This document shows, one piece after another, positions 11,716 to 24,803 of a DNA stretch of 64,000 nucleotides (position 1 is its first letter; each line of letters begins with the position of its first letter). This stretch comes from Sambucus nigra (lineage: Eukaryota; Streptophyta; Magnoliopsida; Dipsacales; Adoxaceae), in the NCBI GenBank assembly GCA_949130495.1, contig OX422221.1, forward strand, positions 158,753,241 to 158,817,240, written 5' to 3'. Made by a program: the position numbers and the translations under genes. The notes beneath the pieces were generated by a model, which worked only from the letters and a program-made list of their open reading frames with translations, ran no database searches and was not told the DNA's origin.

Positions 11716-14700
11716 TATATACATAAGGAGTAAAACTTATGTATGTCCGAAGATATAACAATGATGCCATCTAGATTATTTTTTTTCTGCAATGCCTATT
11801 TTACCCTTCAAGTATTTGAGTCCCCTCTCAAATTTATTTTTCACACTTCACCAAAATTCAAAAACAGAGGTAGAATTGTATTTTCACCCATGTTACTCCC
11901 ATACCTCTCTCCCTCACTTTACTCTTTCCCTCCCTCTCTCCCTTTGTGCTGTATGATTCACTCTGGTAGCACAAACGCTTCCTCACTCGACACCCTCTCA
12001 CTCACCAGATGACCCCTCCCCCATTCTCTTCTTTTATCATTCATGTTCCTCTTTCCCTTCCTCTTTCACACACACTTCTTGTTAGTAATTTTTTTTGTTG
12101 GTCTGAGGCGATTTCGATTAAGATCTACTGATAAATTTTGGGCTTTCTTCATTTTTATTTTGGTTAATATATATATTTATGTTTATTCTTTGAAAATAGA
12201 TATAAAAATATGGAGCGATTTACATGTATGTTTATGTTGATCATAAAATATGGGGAGATTTACATGTATGTTTATCTTTATGTTTATGTTTTTTGTGTTT
12301 TGTTATTTATTTTGCAGGGGACCTGATTATACTTGAATTGAACACATTAAATAGGTATACTCCTTTTCTTTATGTTTATCAATCGGTACCAAAGTATTAC
12401 CTAATTTTTTTTGCCTTCTTCCTTACTTTGAATGATATAATTCTATGAGCCCACAGTTATTTGAAAATTACAGGTAGTTTTTGACAGAGGAATTTGTGAA
12501 CTCTTGATTTTTGTGTTGGTTGGTTCTATACTTGGAGACTCCATATCTTTTTGAGGATGTGGGGGATATTTTTTCTTATTTGTATTTTCAATCCTTTGGA
12601 TTTCATGGTTAGATAGTGGAATTTCTTCTTGGGGAAAGGTAACTGTGTATTGATTGGGTTTGGGGTTGATTGGTTGGTTTAATTGTGGGTTTTAAATGGC
12701 TAATGCTTCATAACGTTTCTTAAAAGAGGATCCATTTATATCACTTGGCCATATGTTTTTCTTTGGGTTGGGTGTAGACACTAAGGTTGGATTGTTTTGT
12801 CCATTAGCTAAGTTTTGAATTTCTGTCGCTTGGGTTGGCCACACTCATTTTTAATTTGGAAATCAGGCTTCACCACCTCTTAGTGGAAAGTTCATTGTCT
12901 TTTCTCACCATGCATTTTGTGTATTGACAGAAAAGAGAAATGGGTATGTGGGTCTCACATTGACTAGAGATGAAAAACTAAAATATTTCCCTTTTATTCA
13001 TCCTCTAATCCCCTTTGGATATGGTTATATAACACGTATATCTGAAGGGAGATAAGAAAGAGATGGAGCCTCATGAGTGACCTGAATAAAAAAAGGTTGT
13101 TAATGTTATAATCACACTCCCACTTGCAGATGGTGCTTGATTCTAATATGTTAAGAAAGAGATGGACCCGTCTAATTTATGTTGATTCTAATATGGTTCT
13201 TGATTTTCTTTGTTTTACTATTGTTAGTATGCAATTTCATTATCTTAATGTTATATAATTGTTTATTAGTGCTTAGTAGTGACATAACATGTTTGATAAT
13301 ACGAGTATTTGAATTTTGAATATGATTGTGTTTATAATTTGATTGACTCACGGTTAGTTTTGTGTTTTCCTATTATTTTTTAATTGACACTTAATCAATG
13401 AGTTTTGTGTTATTTGCAGTGTTAAGGAATGCATTGATTAGTCTTAATAAAGAGATACAGAGATACTGAATAAGGTGAGCGGTGATTTAAGGTAATTTAG
13501 ATTGTGTTTTTCTATTAATATAACTCAATCTGCTATATATGTGTTGTTGTACTATATATATGCTGCTAACTATATATGAGACACAAACTCTGAACCACAT
13601 TGTATATGAGACATAAACTAAAAATCAACTACCAAATAGCTGAGGTGAATTCCGTCTGGTTTTTACGTCTCATTTTCACAACTTTCATCTCTCACCACTA
13701 GCTACACAGGTAATCTCTCCCTCACTTTAGTTTTTTTTCTTTTTTTTTTTTCAAAATCTAACGTTAAATCCTTGATTTATAATATGGATTTTTGGATGAG
13801 TCTCTTCAAAATCAGATTGTTTTTCAATTCTATTTTTTCTCTTAAAAAACCTCCGTTGTATATATACCTATGAAATGGAACTTAGAGTATTTTCTACCTT
13901 AGAGTGTACTTTAATTTGATGAACTTCTTTGTAATATTAATTTATGCTACCAGCTGAGTGGTCGGGTTTGAGAAGAAGGCTGCCAATTTTCTTAATATTA
14001 ATTGCATGAATATTTTTTATCCCCTCACGATTATTATTCATCTAACTTCTTTTTTTATTTGTTTGAATTTGGTAGTTTTTTTTGCATATTGTATGATTGG
14101 TTTAATTTGTTGAGTTCACATAATTTTCTATGAATTTATTATAAACATTTTCCTTGCTTGATCAGTTGAAGACTTTCATGGAGATGCAAAGTACAAGAGA
14201 GAGAACCATTGACAGTTGAAGCAAAATGTAAAACTGCCAATTGCGAATGTCGTTATATCTCCTTATTAGTTTTGTGTGGATAATTTTCTTTCCTTTGTAA
14301 GATGCTCGGAACAGGTCATATACCTCTGTTTATTATCACTCTTTATGTTTCTTATGTGTGAAGGTTTTTGTACATCCCTAACATGTCATCTCCCACACCC
14401 AACATATTAGCACTTCGGCATTCTACAGGTCTGGCACTTTCTCAATAGATGTACAATATGATGATGTGTTTGAATAGAAGGCACCAACCAAGATCAACAC
14501 ATATACGGTAATAATGGTATATAAAACACTGACAATTTTAGAGTTTTATTTTATTTACTCTTCAGTAACAATGGTTGAGAGTTGGAGCACGCAACTCTTA
14601 ATGAGTTTGAGGTAAATTTTGTTCTATAGAGGATTTGGAGATAATTCTATAGTTTGAGTGATTTGAAGCTAATTCTACAATAAAAGTTTTTTTGGGATGT

Positions 14701-15819
14701 TTAAACCAACAAACATGTATGTCAATATCAGATGTTTAAACGAGTAAAAAAACTTTTTATTTGGTTTAAACAATGACATAAAATCAATCCACTACAGCAA
14801 CAATGGTTTAAACTTTTGACTCTACAATAACACTTTTCAAGGTGAATCTATTTCTTTGGGATGCATACTATAGTAGGAAGGCTTAAGATAAGGGTAGGTT
14901 CTGTTTTATTAACTGACAATATTCATTTCTAATTTTTGAAGATGATTTTTGAACTGACATTATTCATTTCAGATTTTTATAAACGAATGTGAAACACGAA
15001 ATCTTTTAAATGACATTATTCATTTCTGATTTTTGTAGATGAAATCTGGCTGTTATTGTTCTATGTTCTACGTCTATTCTTTACGAGAACCTTTCTTGCT
15101 TCATGGTATGATAATGATCATATATGCAAGCCATTGTCAAGTAGTTTTAATCTCAATATGAGTTCACCATCTTGTTTTATGCCATTTTTTTATAGTCACT
15201 CTTTTTTTAGTTATGTTTTATGCACTATATAGAATTGATGGTTGTGTAATGTTTTCATACAATGATTTTAAATCTCCACTGAATTATCATTAGTGTCCTT
15301 TGTCAATCTATTATGTCCTGTTTTAAATTGATGTTACATTATGTTTCAAATTTATGCGCCTTTGACTAATTTATATATATTATGTTTAGGTGTTGATCCA
15401 AGACTAAACAAATTCACAACAAAAAATGGCATTCCATTGCAAGTTATGATGAAAAAATAGAAGCAAAAAATTAGAGGATAAGACATTTGGAAAACTATAA
15501 TTTATTTACTCTCGGAAGTGTTAAATTGTTTAAATGTTTGAGCATTTATAACATTCAATATATGGTAGTGTTATATGATAGTATTGCCTTCAATATATGG
15601 CATTGTTAAATCGTTTGAGCATTTATAATTACACACATACTTTGTGGATTGTGCGTTTGGGCTTTACAATTAAGTTTTTATTAGTTAGGCTAATATAGTT
15701 CATGACTAAAACAATGGTTGAAAGTGTATTTATGCCTCTAATACCCTTTAAATGTTTTTCGTAGTTCTGTTCATGTTTATTTGTTTTGATTTATGACTCC
15801 AATACCCGTTAGTTATGTT

Positions 15820-16160
15820 CATGTTTATTTATGCCTCCAATACCCTTCCAATCAATAAGCCTACAGCTTCGCCAATGAGAAATTCTCCTACAATGCCAGA
15901 ATATTCCAACATCCAGTATGAATAGAACAGATGCCTTGGAACCAAGTAATGAAATCGACAAGGCAGCTCCAACAACCTCTCCAGCCATCGCACCACCAAC
16001 TGACGCCGAAGTCACAATAACATCACGTGTTACCTTTTGAAGGATGTGGCCTGATGAAAATATGTCCCACACCATCATCCCAGTAGTGAATAGGAGCATG
16101 ACTAGGCCAGCAGCCCCCAATGCTTTTGTTAACTGTGTCGTTTGTTCCGTGGAAATTTTT
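15820..16160 (-). pseudogene. Fragment of a small membrane-protein gene
   Basis: The minus strand encodes a clearly protein-like stretch: TEQTTQLTKALGAAGLVML, then a hydrophobic and glycine-rich part with TGMMVWDIFSS and SVGGAMAGEVVGAAL, suggesting two or more membrane segments with small-residue packing. Near 15880 a one-base shift moves the frame to GEFLIGEAVGLLIG, which ends at a stop near 15820. There is no start codon at the left end of the similarity, so the fragment lacks its N-terminus. I do not recognise the family with certainty; it resembles uncharacterised plant proteins with a C-terminal hydrophobic domain. Confidence 0.45.
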
Positions 16161-16202
16161 GATCAAGCGAACGGGGAACATCAATGCTAACTTCTAATCA
16201 AT

Positions 16203-16394
16203 GTGGGGCTTACCGATTATGTGCTGCAATGTTTACACCATAGAGGTTGCGTGAAGTTTGGCAGAATCATCAATGGTGTGTGGGAGCCTTTGGTGATGGG
16301 ATCAAAAGAGGTAGAAAGGATGGATCTCGGTGGATATTTACATTTAACCTTTAAAACACCATTTGCTAAAGTGCAACAAAAGGCTCAAATCTGA
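16203..16394 (+). pseudogene. Unrecognised protein-like fragment
   Basis: A 63-codon open stretch containing CLHHRGCVKFGRIINGVWEP and GGYLHLTFKTPFAK. The composition is more protein-like than nearby random frames, and it ends at a TGA. It lies back to back with the membrane-protein fragment on the other strand. No family recognised; it may be chance. Confidence 0.25.
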
Positions 16395-16751
16395 GTTGAA
16401 ATTTGTTTCTTCATGTTCTTAGAGATCGTGTAGCAAGTAGTCTAGAAAAATATTGATTGTTTTGAAAATGTAGACTGATTGTATTGCAAATGCCTAATGT
16501 TGATTTCTTGAATCCCTTATTTGCTTCTTTATTTGACATCGATCAATATTTTAAGGGTGTGCTTTAATATTTCACCACTGAATTCTGATTGTTGATAGAA
16601 GCATGTCTTAATTTTTATTAATTTGGTGCTTAATAATTGTTAACATAAGATTGTAAGATCTTTGTTTACAGAATGAATATGGTGATGTAAATTAATGTTG
16701 TACTTATAGATTATGGTGATGTAAAGCAATGTTTATAGATATATAGATGTT

Positions 16752-16981
<230 letters not shown>

Positions 16982-17024
16982 CTATACATATATAAGTATC
17001 TGAGAAAATAATATGTACCGTGCT

Positions 17025-18180
17025 ACCCCACTAGCCACGTCTTGGATCTTGCAGTGCCTGCCCTATCTGAGGATCGCGAGTCGAAAGTATATAACACCTT
17101 CCCATTGCGGTTACTGCTGTTGTTGCTATCAATCCCTACATACTTGGCACTACCAGTGCTAGAGGCCCTTAGCCCTACTGGCCGTGAGTCCCTTGGCCCT
17201 GTTGGCCCTCTCTCTTGGAACACCTAGAATCTCAGTGCCCTATCTCTCCACAAACAAAACATGCACCCCTAAAAGGTCTAGAATTCCTACCTTGGTTTTG
17301 CTCACCCTTATGTCCCTGCCTCTAAGTGACCTGCTGGACACTATTACCCTGTTGCTTCTGACTCACTTGCTGTCACTTCCACTGCTGGTCATTTCGATCC
17401 TTATTCTCTTCTCCTTGACTATTTGACACTTGTCTTTTTCCTAACTTCTTTTGGTAGTTCACTTTATCTTGTCATAATAATAGTGCGATGTCCACCACTT
17501 GAGTGTAATTAGTGTACGCCGGATATCCCCATATAAAATTCTTAATAGGCCAAGAAAAACCCTTAATGAAGCACTCCATCTTCTCCGCCTCTATATTAAC
17601 CTCATAGGATACAAACATTGATCAATTTGTGAAGTCCTACATACTCAGTGACTGATTTTGAACCATTCTCTAAGTCTAGAAACTCCCTCTTTTTAGCACT
17701 ACTAATTGCATACGGGAGATACTTGTGATTAAACTTTGTCAGAAAATCTCCATAGTTCAGGCGATCCCCATCCTCCGATATGGTGACACTCTCCGACCAC
17801 TATAATGCATCTCCAGCCAGCTTGAACATAGTCAACATCTTCTTCTGCACATCAGTGCAGTCCACTATCCTCAGGTGTCTCTACATATCTGTCCTCCTTT
17901 GGTGAGCGATCATTGGGTATGTTCCCCATGTAAAGGTGGGAGGATTTCCCTTTTGGAAACTGTCCCTCACCCTATCCCAAGTCGAAGCTCGTGTACCTTG
18001 CTATTGCACCTCTAAACTCACCCACCTTTGTATCCCTGCCTCAATACCGGCCGATATGGGATCACACACAATAGCCGCTAACTCCTCAACACCCAGAATA
18101 ATCTGCCTCTGCCTCTCATGAACTGCGGAACTAGAAACTGATCTCTCCCTCCTATCTCCAGCTCACTTAGTGTTCACCAT
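17025..18180 (-). pseudogene. Gag of the nested Tekay-type element (broken)
   Basis: From the ATG at 18180 the minus strand reads a capsid related to the gag at 54.5-55.5 kb: RVRDSFQKGNPPTF is followed by HLRIVDCTDVQKKMLTMFKL, matching RVRETFQKGHPPEF and the corresponding block there. A CCHC knuckle is visible at about 17275-17247 (CFVCGEIGH, then a TGA stop before the last Cys). In-frame stops occur soon after the start and at several other places. The frame is lost near 17025, where foreign DNA begins, before any protease. Confidence 0.7.
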
Positions 18181-18306
18181 GTGAAAAGATAAGAACAAAA
18201 CAGCATCAGAGTCGAAATAACTAAGAGTACAAATCATCGAAAGGAAATTAATGATGAGGAATGCGGAAGACAAAATGGAATCACTAACTACGATACCTAA
18301 AACCAT

Positions 18307-18318
18307 GCTATGATAACA
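18307..18318 (-). other. Degraded tRNA-Met primer site
   Basis: On the minus strand TGTTATCATAGC corresponds to TGGTATCAGAGC, the site complementary to the 3' end of initiator tRNA-Met that is intact at 55739-55750 and 61742-61753. It lies just inside the LTR border at about 18322. Confidence 0.55.
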
Positions 18319-18321
18319 TCA

Positions 18322-20690
18322 GTATCATCCCGCTCATTCTGACGAGCAATGTGGCCAGCCACCACCATCAAACTACGTCCGGCGGCACTAAATAAGTAAT
18401 CATTCTTAGCATGTGATAAATATGAGATATATAAAAAAAATCCACAAGATAATAACCAGATTAATCTAATAAATATAATCGTCAATGCAGTAATTAAAAT
18501 CCATCACCATGCTAATATCCAAAATAAGTCCAACTCCAATTAAATATAAGTTCAAATGAATAATCCAACTCTGAATATCCGACATAAATAGTAAACAACT
18601 TTGGAACCGATTAGCCCATGAAATCCATAAATAAAGTCTCATAATAAATACGACGGAATGAAAAATAAATATAAACTACTGATCATCTAAAATAAGTAAG
18701 TCTCCAGCTGCACCTCCAAAATATTTGCAATCACTCCTATGCAGTTACTCCAGTGCTATACTCGAAATGTTAGTCAATGCAACGGGTTAGAGCCCACCGC
18801 ATGAATACAAGCTAATCTCACAATTAGGATCAGTGAACCCATATAGTAGCATTGTACATGATAAACACAACAATAGATTATTTTAATTTAAACGAGATAA
18901 TTATTAACATGCCAGTAAAGTAAACTACTATTTACTAATCATGTAATTATGCCACCCCAATAGTTAAAGTCAAACTTATTATATCTTAATCCGATAATTA
19001 CTCTAAAGTCACCATTTTTGTTTAAATTATTTTTTTATGACGACGCCTTTATATCTAGGCAACCCTACTGTATGTCCTACACTTATTCGGATCCGCCTAA
19101 AATTTTCCACCACACACCTTCTCCTCGCTATAGCCAGTCGGTCCAATTACGTTCACCCAGCACTTATTAACGAGGTTCAACGCATGACATGTCATAATAG
19201 CCAACCAACCTGCATTTTATTAGTCATGCACTTATTAACAACGCCTATCTAGTTTAATACCTGTTTATTATCTTAGGCATTAATTCTCATTTTTTTTAAT
19301 TTCTCATTATCTTATTTTAGCCCCACCCTATTATAGAGTATAAATCCTCAAAATATACCTATAGTCCCATACATAAAGGTTTTCGAAACACAAGTACGTC
19401 CTACCCTATCATATAGGATAAATCTCTACCATTAATTTTCTTCTAGTCTCATGCCTAGACCCTCGAATCAACGGAACGACATAAAAATTAGCCCTACCCC
19501 GGAATATCCCATCCGTAAAAACCTACACTAACTAGTCCTATACCTAGAAAGTGTTACCCATAAATAAGGCACACCCACTAGTCCCATACCTAGCAAGTAT
19601 TCCTAGCATTAAGGTGAGAACGTAGTACCCAAAAATCTCGTCGTCCCCGCAGTAATGAATATAATTAAAATAATATGTTTCACAATCCAATTTGTTAACA
19701 ATTACACAAATTCTCGTACAGTCACAATTAACTTTAATTTAATTCGTTCAATCCATTGTCGTAATTAACACAATTTATTTTATTCTTCAATTTTGATTTC
19801 AACATCACACGAGTTCATGGAGCACACAATAATAATTCACTTTGAACACATCTACATAATTTCATATGATTGCACAAGTCCCTTTTCATTTAAATAAAAT
19901 CACTATGGTTTTTATATGAAAACCTACCCCCATACTAACCAAAAATCCAATCTCTAATCTAGGCACACAAGGGTTACAAGTGGTAACTTATATCGAGATT
20001 TTTCACAAAAACAGTCCCAAATTAGTTTTCATTTTCCCTACTTAAGGTTGCTACTGTATTTTAAGAATAATTTGTAAATGAATGTTTATGCGATATTTAA
20101 GACGTATAATACTAAAGAGAGAGAATAGAAGTATTCATGCTTGCTGAAAAGTCTGTTGAAAATTCTGATTAGATGGTAGAAATCCTCTTGAAAAATTAAG
20201 AAAGACTCGTTTTTGAACAATCCTTAGAAAACACCAATTGAGCCTTCAAAACTTGGGTTGAATCTTGATTAAATTTTGGGCTAGGGTTTGTAGATGAAAG
20301 GTTGTAAAGATGTAGAAGTCTTCTGGTTGAAAAGTTCATGAAAAAGTGTTTATAAAAGTCTAACCCCGATTTATATTAATGTGGAAAAAGATTGAGAGTT
20401 TAAGTGCAATTAGATTTCTATTAAAACTAAAAGAGTGCCGAATATGATCATTCCGAATCGATTCGCCCTACAGGCCGAATCAATTCGGTGTGGTCACGTG
20501 CCCCAAAATGCCTAGTTTTTATATATGTCTAAATAAGAACCCGATTTCTCCTCCGATTAAAATACTACCTTTTATAAATAAGATCCAACATTTTAAATAG
20601 CTAAAAATAATTAAATCTTAAAAAGTTTTATTTTTTCAAATTCTGAATCAATTTAAAATTATTTTTTATTTAAAATCACGAGGTGTTACA
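18322..20690 (-). repeat. 5' LTR of the nested Tekay-type element
   Basis: A 2.37-kb LTR. One end is a decayed terminus (TATCATCCCGCTC, equivalent to TGTAACACC...), the other is an intact GGTGTTACA at 20690. The first 690 bp match 11015-11715. It contains a pair of 12-bp palindromes at 20454-20487, described separately. Confidence 0.7.
20454..20487. repeat. Palindrome pair in the nested LTR
   Basis: CGAATCGATTCG at 20454-20465 and CGAATCAATTCG at 20476-20487 (one base changed), offset 22 bp with a 10-bp spacer. The same offset is seen in three other LTRs in the window. Confidence 0.8.
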
Positions 20691-20817
20691 GGGTAGAAGG
20701 ACATAAGGCATCACCGACGCCGGGGTTACCCTTTGGATTGTCTACTATTTTGAGTACTTGATAGCAAATGACTGAAAAATTGTTGTTTGATGGAAAATGT
20801 CTAACACTGGTTTATTG

Positions 20818-20837
20818 TTCCTATAGATGTCACCAAT
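20818..20837 (-). other. Primer site region of the Tat element
   Basis: On the minus strand ATTGGTGACATCTATAGGAA lines up with ATTGGCGCCGTCTGTGGGAA, the sequence that commonly follows the 5' LTR in plant Tat-type elements. The differences are C-to-T or G-to-A changes plus one other, as expected for an old methylated copy. Confidence 0.5.
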
Positions 20838-20844
20838 CTATTAG

Positions 20845-21408
20845 TGTCTAAAATTGGTTTGATGATTACTATGAGTCTTAGCTTAGTTATGCTAATTATT
20901 ACCAACCATAGGTAAAATAAGGAAGATATAAACTAGAGAGAGATTAGAGAGAAAGAAAGAGACAAAGGAATTTTATGGGGTTTGACCCAATAAGGTACAT
21001 ATATCGATGGATACAATGCCATTAGGTATTAGGATTTAGTACAAGCATTTCATGAACTCTCTAAATAAATTGTTTTTCATTTGTCCTTAGCTAATAGAGG
21101 AAGCGAGCTATTTATAGTAATAGATTATGGAGAGGTGGAATACCTTTATACGACATGTATTTGGACCCTCACATTAAAATTAACTACTGTATGATTATCC
21201 ACATGCATGTGCACGATGACTGTTGAGATCCTAGGGTGTGTCTATTCATATTACTAACTGTTTTATATTCCTAAGGATGGTCGGCTAGCATGTCGATCAG
21301 GGAAATAATTCATCCGACTACTTCTACCTGATGTCTTTGGGTCCATTTAGTATGATGATATGTGTCACCTTTTTATTGCTCCACCTAGCCAAGTTATTTT
21401 AGGTCACA
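20845..21408 (-). repeat. 5' LTR of the Tat element
   Basis: A 564-bp LTR bounded by TG at 20845 and ...CACA at 21408. The 21123-21408 part matches 649-939. The inner boundary is placed next to the primer site and is less certain than the outer one. Confidence 0.65.
21108..21116 (-). promoter_or_regulatory. TATA box in the Tat LTR
   Basis: TATAAATAG on the minus strand, about 290 bp inside the LTR start, in the right orientation for transcription of the element. Confidence 0.5.
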
Positions 21409-22135
21409 ATAATGGGTTCTCTTATAAGCTGATTTCGTTTAAGAGACGCGAATGACATATTCATCTAATTGATTTGGAACATAATTAGTTATGGAATTGA
21501 GTGAGGATGAGTCTTCGATTTGGTTATGTTTAATTACCAAACCTTTAAAGCTTTATCAAATCTAATAGATCCGGAACTTCTGATTCCAAACATTATAGGG
21601 GTTTCGTTGCCTTAAACGTAGAGACGTGGGGCTAGAGAGGAGGTCTCTACTAGAGAGAATCAATGCTGGAAGTTACTTCAAATGAGAGGCAATATCATAG
21701 GTTATAGTCATAACTAGAAGTGTTGTGAGTTGTCGTGTCTTAATTTTCTGAATTGAAGTGAGAGATGGGGTAATGGAAGGTCTATGTTAAAAGGGTGATT
21801 AAAAATGAATGGTAATTTGGGGAATGAAATATATTAGGGACTATTTTTATAAAAATAATGTTGGGTGTCCTATTTGTATAATGGGATTGTTGATATGTCA
21901 TTTATCCTTAAAAGCCATAACAAATTAGCATAAAACTTCCATTATTGGTTTAGGACAGCCAACTTTTCTTTTATAAAAATAGTATCTATTTATTTTGTCC
22001 TAAAAATTCGTTTAAAATAACATTTTCATAGGTTGTTTTTTCTTTACAAATCTAGTTCCTATTCATTTTTATTAAAATGTGGTGTCTTATTAAAAAAATT
22101 ACTTGCGTCAAAATGCAAAATTAAATTTGTGTCGT
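21409..22135. other. Unassigned DNA between Tat element and LINE
   Basis: I see no gene, repeat or recognisable element. It is AT-rich and may be the older host or repeat DNA into which both neighbours inserted. Confidence 0.5.
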
Positions 22136-22534
22136 TATTTTTTAGTCTTTTTATGTCCGCCTGTGTCGTGCTTAACTTCTTATTTTTTTGACATTGTCAG
22201 TCCCAAGCTCGGATAAATGAGGAGGGTTACGTTAGGTAGCTGACAGCCAGTGTAAAACTTCATTAGATCCTTATGAACATGACTCTTATGAATATACGTG
22301 CTAATTCTAGGGCATTCCCCTTAAGGGATGCATTGCTCCTGTCACCGGGTGTCTCGAAACATAGGTAAGGGGTGTTGTGCCTGCCACCGGGTGTCTTAAA
22401 AAATAAGCAAGGGGCATCACATCGGTGCCCATATGAGACGATAAATATGCAAGGGCTCCTGCAACAATCTTGACATGTGCGGGTAAAGAAGCTAGTCCAG
22501 GATACTAGGTTTAACGACTTGGAAGATAGGGACT

Positions 22535-23254
22535 ATGGCAGGAAAATGGATAGAGTTAGTAGATACCATGATAAGAAGAAAAGTTAACATAACTTGTTTA
22601 CAAGAAACTAAATGGGTTGGTGAGAAAGCAAGAGAAATAGAAAATAAAGGGTTTAAATTATATTATACAGTAAAACATAGAAATAAGAACGAAGTTGGAA
22701 TAATAGTAGATAAGAACTTTAAGGACGATATCGTAACTGCTATTAGGAAAGGTGATAGACTTATACTTATAAAATTGGTATTAGGTGAAAACATAATTAA
22801 TATTGTTAGTGCTTATGCACCCCAAGTAGGATTAGATGAGCACACTAAAGTACAATTTTAGTAACAAATGGATGAACTAATTCAAGAAATACCCATAGGA
22901 GAGAAAATCTATATAGGGGGAGATTTTAATGGCCATGCAGGAGAAGATCGTTTAGGATACGAGATAGTGAATGGAGGATATGGTTTTGAAGATAGGAACG
23001 ATGAGGGAGAGTCTATCTTAGATTCTGTGATGGCTTATGATTTTGTACTAGTAAACACGTATTTTAAAAAGAGGCTTGAACACGTAATAACTTATAAAAG
23101 TGGAACGCATAAGAGCCAAATAGATTTTTTTATTATTAGGAAAGGAGACCGATTAACGTGTAAAGATTATAAGGTTATCCCGGGAGAGAGCATAACTTCA
23201 CAACATAGGATAATGATGTTGTATATAAATATTAAAAATCAATCACGAGTGTGA
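22535..23254 (+). pseudogene. LINE endonuclease domain (broken)
   Basis: An AP-type endonuclease that would nick target DNA for target-primed reverse transcription. Visible motifs are CLQETKWVG (catalytic Glu region), YAPQVG, GGDFNGHAGED, SQIDFF and SQHRIM near the end, all in order and in one frame from the ATG at 22535. Two adjacent stops (TAG TAA at 22859-22864) interrupt it after VQF, where relatives have Trp-Glu, and a TGA ends the second part at 23254. Confidence 0.8.
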
Positions 23255-23699
23255 AAAGTGAAGATTAGTCCACGAGCTAGGTGGTGGAACTTAAAAGGAG
23301 AGAAATTAAAACTATTTAAAGATAAAGTATTAAATGAAGCAACATGAAATACTAAAGAAGAGACTAACATATGTGGAATAAGATGGCCACATGCATTAGG
23401 AGAATATCAAAATAAATTCTTTGAGAATCAAAAGGAAAGGGGACACAGTCTAAAGAAACTCGATGGTCGAATGGAGATGTACAAAATATAGTAAAAATTA
23501 TAAGGAAGTGCTTTAAAACATGGAAAACAAATAGAATTAAAGAAAATTTTGAGAAATATAAATGGGTTAAAAAGGAAGTTAAGAAAGTGGAAAGAGATGC
23601 TAAGTTCAAAGAGTATGATGATCTTTATACAAAATTTGGAACACAAGAAGGGGAAAAAGTATTTATAAGCTTAATAAACTTAGGGACAGGAAAACAAAA

Positions 23700-24803
23700 G
23701 ATTTTATTAACGTTAAGTGTATCAAAAGTGATGATTCGAGAGTCCTAGTCAAAGATGATAAAATTATGGAAATATTGAAAAACTACTTTGAGACATTATT
23801 AAATGGAGATAATGGAAGTATATTATACATAGACGAACATAGGGAGACTCGAGAAAATATTTTTTTCCGTAGAATTAGGACAATAGAGATCAGGATTGCT
23901 CTAAAAAATATGAAAACAGGGAAGGCTTGAGGACCATATGGTATCCCTATTGATGTTTGGAAGTTCTTAGGGGAGGATGGAGTATCATGTCTTATAAAAT
24001 TATTTAATAAAATTTTAATGCCCGATGAATGTAAAAAAGTATTTTAGTACCTATTTATAAAAATAAAGTGGACATACAGAGTTGTTCAAATTATTGTGGT
24101 ATTAAGTTAATGAGTCATACAATGAAAATTTGGGAGAGAGTGATTAAATATAGATTAAGATTGAGACAAAAATATCTAAGAATCAATTTGGGTTAATGCC
24201 TAGGAGGTTAACAATGGAATCAATATATTTATTGAGGAGATTAATGGAGAGGTATAGGTAAAGAAGGATCTTCATACAATCTTTATAAAATTGGAGAAGG
24301 CGTATAACAGGACACCCAGAGATATAATATTGTGGGTTCTACATAAAAGAGGAGTGACTCACAGATATATTGATGTGATCAAAGATATGTATGATGGTGT
24401 GATGGATATAGTAAGAACATCAGCTGAAGAAAGTAGTGAATTTTCAATTACGGTAGGTCTACACCAAGGTTCAGCTCTTGTTATGGATGAGTTGACTGGA
24501 CACATACAAGATGAGGTGTCATGGTGTATGCTACTTGAAGATGATATTGTTTTAGTGGATGAGACTAAGATGCGAATTAATGCTAGGTTGGAATTGTGGA
24601 GAGAAACTTTAGAAATAAGAGGATTTAAAATAAGCAGAACAAAAACAGAATACGTGGAGTGCAATTTTAGTAGTAATAAGAGGATAAATGGAGATGTGGT
24701 GAAATTGGAGGGTCAAGGGATACCTCGAAATGATCATTTTCATTATTTAGGATCGATACCCAAAAAGATGGAGATATTGGTAACGATGTTACTCATAGGA
24801 TAA
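23700..24803 (+). pseudogene. LINE reverse transcriptase (broken)
   Basis: Pieces of a plant RTE reverse transcriptase are readable: GPYGIPIDVWKFLGEDG near 23930-23980, an NQFGLMP-like block near 24190, then from 24291 EKAYNRTPRDIILWVL, YIDVIKDMYDGV and GLHQGSA. Immediately after GSA the sequence jumps to LVMDELTGHIQDEV, so the SPYLFA segment is deleted. The catalytic box reads LEDDIVLVDE where FADDIVLVDE is usual; both Asp residues remain. Frameshifts and stops occur upstream. Confidence 0.8.

Noticed and set aside
14560..15740. CACTA transposon based on repeated ACAATGG motifs
   Set aside because: No CACTA termini, transposase or 3-bp duplication could be found; kept only as a remark.
20711..20732. 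GCATCACCGACGCCGGGG on the plus strand as a primer site of a plus-strand element
   Set aside because: No plus-strand LTR ends just before it; the site at 20818-20837 on the minus strand lies beside the LTR and fits the Tat element better.
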